42,612 nt of DNA from a bacterium. Its GTDB lineage: Bacteria > 4484-113 > JAFGCY01. The stretch is from positions 1 to 42,612 of the forward strand of contig JADZFO010000037.1 of the NCBI GenBank assembly GCA_020849855.1. The letters are read 5' to 3'. Below are positions 42,331-42,612 of this stretch, piece after piece; positions within the stretch are counted from its first letter, which is position 1; each line of letters starts with the position of its first letter. The position numbers were made by a program, and so were the translations under genes. The notes below the pieces were generated by a model, which saw only the letters and a list, made by a program, of their open reading frames with translations, made no database searches and was not told where the DNA came from.

Positions 42331-42612
42331 AGAGCGCAGACATCCATGTCTGCATTCTTTCGGCCACGGCCGTCCGTCTGCTTCGATGCAGCTACAGGAC
42401 CGGAGCGCAGACATCCATGTCTGCATTCTTGTAGGGGCGCGTGGAGCGCGCCCGCGATGTATCTGCCGAGACGGAGCTACAGAACCGGAGCGCAGACATC
42501 CATGTCTGCATTCTTGTAGGGGCGCGTGGAGCGCGCCCGCGATGTATCTGCCGAGACGGAGCTACAGAACCGGAGCGCAGACATCCATGTCTGCATTCTT
42601 TCGGCCACGGCC
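42331..42612. repeat. Composite tandem array of 71- and 85-base hairpin units
   Basis: The palindrome GCAGACATCCATGTCTGC, in the frame RGAGCGC...ATTCTT, occurs at 42331, 42402, 42487 and 42572, giving spacings of 71, 85 and 85 bases. The first unit carries CGGCCACGGCCG and the next two carry GGGCGCG-TGGA-GCGCGCCC as a second hairpin; the last copy returns to the first type before the window ends. A conserved GAYGSAGCTACAGRACC-like segment precedes each core. The array continues past the right edge. Confidence 0.9.

Noticed and set aside
42331..42612. CRISPR array
   Set aside because: The repeat-like core is regular, but the intervening segments are identical or alternate between two types and are 42 to 56 bases of hairpin sequence. 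No cas genes are in the window.

Overview
The window is a GC-rich bacterial chromosome segment dominated by one long minus-strand run of housekeeping genes (about 36.8 kb down to 3.9 kb). The genes point to an uncultured-type bacterium with a Gram-negative style, meso-DAP peptidoglycan: MurE carries a DNPR motif, and MraZ, RsmH, FtsL-like and FtsI-like genes are present. The ribosomal set is reduced or divergent: there is no rpmD between rpsE and rplO, no rpsD between rpsK and rpoA, S14 and L36 have lost zinc ligands, and IF-1 carries an insertion. I cannot assign a phylum from this alone; a PVC-like or candidate phylum would fit but is not shown.

Layout from left to right. 1-154 is the start of an IS3-type insertion sequence running off the left edge. 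155-760 has no gene but many small palindromes. Plus-strand genes follow: a WapI-like protein (776-1270), an acyl-CoA desaturase fused to HEAT-like repeats (1576-2844) and an unknown membrane-anchored protein (2933-3925). The minus-strand block then begins, described here in coordinate order: murE, a pair of inverted heptad arrays, an ftsI-type transpeptidase, an ftsL-like gene, rsmH and mraZ (with promoter and candidate MraZ operator), a PrpE/ApaH-like phosphatase, tRNA-Val(UAC), a branched-chain-type aminotransferase, and a large two-domain oxidoreductase whose C-terminal half resembles cyanobacterial acyl-ACP reductase. Next come glmM, cdaR and cdaA (cyclic di-AMP synthesis) and an NlpC/P60 hydrolase, then rpsI, rplM, truA, rplQ, rpoA and the alpha, spc and S10 ribosomal gene groups up to rpsJ at 36780. 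The S10 group has its own promoter and a leader with an attenuator-like hairpin. Beyond it lie an M28 glutaminyl-cyclase-like lipoprotein, an FtsB/DivIC-like protein, an unknown TPR-like membrane protein, a plus-strand OmpR-type response regulator, an unknown anchored protein, and a tandem hairpin array that runs off the right edge.

The genes form a growth module: ribosome assembly, RNA polymerase alpha, protein export (SecY), cyclic di-AMP signalling, UDP-GlcNAc supply (GlmM) and wall synthesis and division (MraZ to MurE) are all read in one direction. The most unusual non-coding content is a dispersed family of short modular hairpins. Each has a fixed GGAGCGC tag, and the two stem arms change together from copy to copy. 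There are also several 7-base-periodic arrays confined to the gaps between genes. The most unusual proteins are the acyl-ACP-reductase-like fusion, the desaturase-HEAT fusion, and an FtsI with three predicted N-terminal membrane segments and a long insert.
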